Source: Saccharicrinis sp963675435
GTDB taxonomy: Bacteria; Bacteroidota; Bacteroidia; Bacteroidales; Marinilabiliaceae
Length of the DNA stretch: 64,000 nucleotides
Assembly (NCBI GenBank): GCA_963675435.1
Contig: OY776216.1
Location: 2,046,001-2,110,000 of the forward strand
Reading direction: 5' to 3'
Below are positions 61,718-64,000 of the stretch, one piece after another. Within the stretch, counting starts at the first letter, position 1; each line of letters starts with the position of its first letter. The notes beneath the pieces were generated by a model that had not been told where the DNA came from, did no database searches, and saw only the letters and a program-made list of their open reading frames with translations. The translations under genes and the position numbers were made by a program.

Positions 61718-64000
61718 ATGAGAAACTTTTACTTAGGATTATTTTTACTTTTTATTACTAGTTTTAGTAATGTTGTAAATGGGCAGGTAACATCATTTTG
61801 GACAGATGATTTTGAAACAGATAAGGGTTGGGTTTTAACAGGTGAGTTTGAAATTGGCATCCCTGTAGGAGGAGCAGGTGATCATGGTAATGATAATCCA
61901 ACATCAGCTTACAGTCGTAGTAACGTTTTAGGAACAGACTTAGATGGTGGTTATCCAAATAATTTAAATGATCACGAATACATTGCTGTTTCACCAGTTA
62001 TAGATTGTAGTGGCAAACAAAATGTTACATTGAATTTTCAAAGATGGTTAAATGTAGAACAGAGCGATTATGATCATGCCTATATTGATGTTTATGATGG
62101 TTCAACTTGGCATAATGTATGGCAAAATAATAATTCAACAATAGCAGAAGATGCTTGGTCATATCGGACAATAGATATTTCAACATATGCTGATAATAAT
62201 TCCAATGTTAAAATTAGATTCGCATTGGGCAAGACTGATATAGGTTGGACTTATTCAGGTTGGAATATTGATGATATTGAATTAAAGAGTTCACCAGATC
62301 CTGTAAATGGTGATTATAGAAGTAGATCGAGCAATAATTGGACATCTAATAATACATGGCGGAGGTATAATTATGGATCGTGGTCAAATACAAATAATGA
62401 TCCAGGTGAAAATGGGAGTGCTGGTACTGTTACGATTCGTAATGGACATACCATTACTGTAAATAATGATAGACCCAAAGGAGGAAATTCAATACAAAAC
62501 TTGGTTGTTGAAAGTGGTGGAACTCTAAGATATACCAGGAATACGAGAAGCTTGACACTCAACGGATCTGTTACAGGTGGTGGATTTGTTGATATGACCA
62601 GAAATGGTCGTGCTCATAACCTTACTGTAGGTGGTGATTTTTTACCGGGTAGTTTTAGTGCTGGTAGTGCTAACCTTTATTTAAACGGTTCTTCTACTCA
62701 AAATATTGGAGGATTTACTTATAATAATCTTACTGTATCTGGTGGTGGAGATAAGGTATTAACTGGTAATACAACAATTAATGGTTCTTTAACATTAAAT
62801 GGAGCTCGTATTATTCTGGGTGATTACGATTTGATAATTGCAGATGGGGCTTCAATTGCAGGAACTTACTCTTCTTCTAATATGGTTGTGACCAATGGAA
62901 CAGGTCGTTTGATCAAAGAAGGAAATGAAAATGCCGATTATCAAATGATATATCCTGTAGGTACAGGTTCATATTATACACCATATCAAATTTCTTCAAT
63001 AAACTGTTCTGATGAAACAGGAACCATAGAGGTACGTGCTGTTTCAGGAGTAGCACCTGGTCCTCCAGCAGCTGAAGTAACCGATTTACAAAAGTACTGG
63101 GAGGTAAATGGAAATGGCTTAACGGTAAGTTCAGCTGATGTATCTTTTACATATGATAATGCTGAAGTAGGAATTGGTGGAAACCAAAATACTTATGCAT
63201 TACAATTTTATAAAGGAGGAGTGTGGATGGAACCTGCTGGAGCAAGTTTACATGGTATAAATCCAATGACTGCTTCAGGCATAACAGATATTTCTGGTGT
63301 TTGGACTGCAATAGAACAGTCTCCTCAAATAGTGTATTATTCATATCGTTCAGGTAATTGGAATGATTTATCAACATGGACTCATGATCCGGGAGGTACA
63401 ACTCAAACGGCCACAGATATTCCGGGTGATGACTCAAGAGTTATTATTTTAAACGGACGTACTGTTACACTTACATCGGATGTTGCTAATACAGGTTTAA
63501 GTATGTCTATACTTTCTGGCGGGTTTATAAATATGGTTGATCATCAGTTTACCAATACTATTGATGAGTTAAGTGGACAAGGTACTTTGAAGTTGGCAAG
63601 TACTCATTTTCCGACAGTCACAACCAATTACCTGGTAACCGCTGATGGTGGAACTGTAGAATATAATAATAGTTCTAATTTTGAATTTCCAGCAGCTCAA
63701 ACAGAATATAATCATTTAACAATTAATGGTTCATCTGTAGCTACACAAAAACATAACTTAACCTTGCATGGTGATTTACATGTAAAACAAGGAACATATC
63801 GTATTAACGATGGAAGTACTACTCGTTATCAGTTAACCATTGATGGAGATGTTACTGTTGATAGTGGGGCTTCAATTACTGTAGGTACTGGTAATACTTT
63901 TGGGAATGATGTAAGTGGGGGAACTGCACCATTTATTGATTATTATGAAAAACAGACTCATAGGGTAGTAATCAATGGTGATTTCACAAATAATGGTACG
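61718..64000 (+). CDS. Second giant secreted beta-helix protein (3' end outside the window)
   Basis: The frame opens at the ATG at 61718 and stays open for 761 codons to the window edge. A signal peptide (MRNFYLGLFLLFITSFSNVV) ends at NGQ, much like the first giant protein. Residues about 25-190 resemble a lectin/MAM-like beta-sandwich (TDDFETDKGWVLTGEFEIG, then SYSGWNIDDIELKSS region). Then come repeats with Trp modules (NNWTSNNTWRR near 205 and GNWNDLSTWTHDP near 545), and beta-helix units such as NLTVSGG and LTLNGA. It is homologous to the protein at 51680-59971 in layout. A T9SS sorting domain is expected but lies beyond the window. Confidence 0.85.
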   Translation, partial: MRNFYLGLFLLFITSFSNVVNGQVTSFWTDDFETDKGWVLTGEFEIGIPVGGAGDHGNDNPTSAYSRSNVLGTDLDGGYPNNLNDHEYIAVSPVIDCSGKQNVTLNFQRWLNVEQSDYDHAYIDVYDGSTWHNVWQNNNSTIAEDAWSYRTIDISTYADNNSNVKIRFALGKTDIGWTYSGWNIDDIELKSSPDPVNGDYRSRSSNNWTSNNTWRRYNYGSWSNTNNDPGENGSAGTVTIRNGHTITVNNDRPKGGNSIQNLVVESGGTLRYTRNTRSLTLNGSVTGGGFVDMTRNGRAHNLTVGGDFLPGSFSAGSANLYLNGSSTQNIGGFTYNNLTVSGGGDKVLTGNTTINGSLTLNGARIILGDYDLIIADGASIAGTYSSSNMVVTNGTGRLIKEGNENADYQMIYPVGTGSYYTPYQISSINCSDETGTIEVRAVSGVAPGPPAAEVTDLQKYWEVNGNGLTVSSADVSFTYDNAEVGIGGNQNTYALQFYKGGVWMEPAGASLHGINPMTASGITDISGVWTAIEQSPQIVYYSYRSGNWNDLSTWTHDPGGTTQTATDIPGDDSRVIILNGRTVTLTSDVANTGLSMSILSGGFINMVDHQFTNTIDELSGQGTLKLASTHFPTVTTNYLVTADGGTVEYNNSSNFEFPAAQTEYNHLTINGSSVATQKHNLTLHGDLHVKQGTYRINDGSTTRYQLTIDGDVTVDSGASITVGTGNTFGNDVSGGTAPFIDYYEKQTHRVVINGDFTNNGT

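Noticed and set aside
1..64000. CRISPR array, tRNA or rRNA genes
   Set aside because: No regular repeat-spacer pattern of CRISPR length and no cloverleaf or rRNA sequence was seen on reading; the 21-bp array has no constant repeat.

Overview
The window is AT-rich DNA from a member of the Bacteroidota, most likely a marine Marinilabiliales- or Bacteroidales-like bacterium; the placement below phylum is inference. The basis is repeated Bacteroidota-type promoters (TTTG plus TAnnTTTG), weak Shine-Dalgarno signals, very large secreted proteins with a type A T9SS C-terminal sorting domain, DUF4831, the NAD(P)H-hydrate repair fusion, and an ExbB-ExbD-ExbD-TonB set. No rRNA or tRNA gene and no CRISPR array was seen.

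Layout. 1-9.4 kb: tail of an upstream gene, a TPR sensor histidine kinase, an AraC regulator with a pirin, a YceI protein, an HNH/HTH protein, a chemotaxis receptor and a universal stress protein. 9.4-19.5 kb: glyA, a ClC transporter/channel, a DEAD-box helicase, a second HNH/HTH protein, a second ClC coupled to an unknown gene, and two small unknown genes. 19.8-31.2 kb, all rightward: a FabK/nitronate monooxygenase-like flavoprotein, an M16 peptidase pair, the stringent-response enzyme Rsh, a Fur-family regulator, purA, a D-threonine aldolase-like enzyme and two lipoproteins. 31.2-31.5 kb: a palindromic MITE-like element. 31.5-46 kb: pepD, DUF4831, the Nnr fusion, a POT peptide transporter, a transglutaminase-fold protein lacking its catalytic Cys, then a leftward tamB-exbB-exbD-exbD-tonB block for envelope assembly and energy transduction. 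46.3-51.2 kb: tsaD, then a compact five-gene operon. 51.7-64 kb: two giant secreted beta-helix-like proteins, the second running off the window, with a small helical protein between them.

The most interesting locus is the operon at 47488-51238: a PqqD-like peptide-binding protein, a 78-residue Ser/Asn/Pro-rich peptide with a conserved-looking front half, an HPr-kinase-like P-loop protein, an S26-type peptidase with a Ser-His pair, and an ABC exporter. It looks like a ribosomal-peptide pathway with recognition, kinase, leader protease and exporter but no cyclase, radical SAM enzyme or dehydratase. This is inferred from domain content and order.

Other noteworthy points are a degenerate array with an exact 21-bp period upstream of the second giant gene, a 257-bp element with 15-bp perfect terminal inverted repeats and two internal hairpins (a short relative lies near glyA), a tamB reading frame whose membrane anchor has no ATG/GTG/TTG start, and two ClC paralogues with Val at the internal proton-glutamate position.
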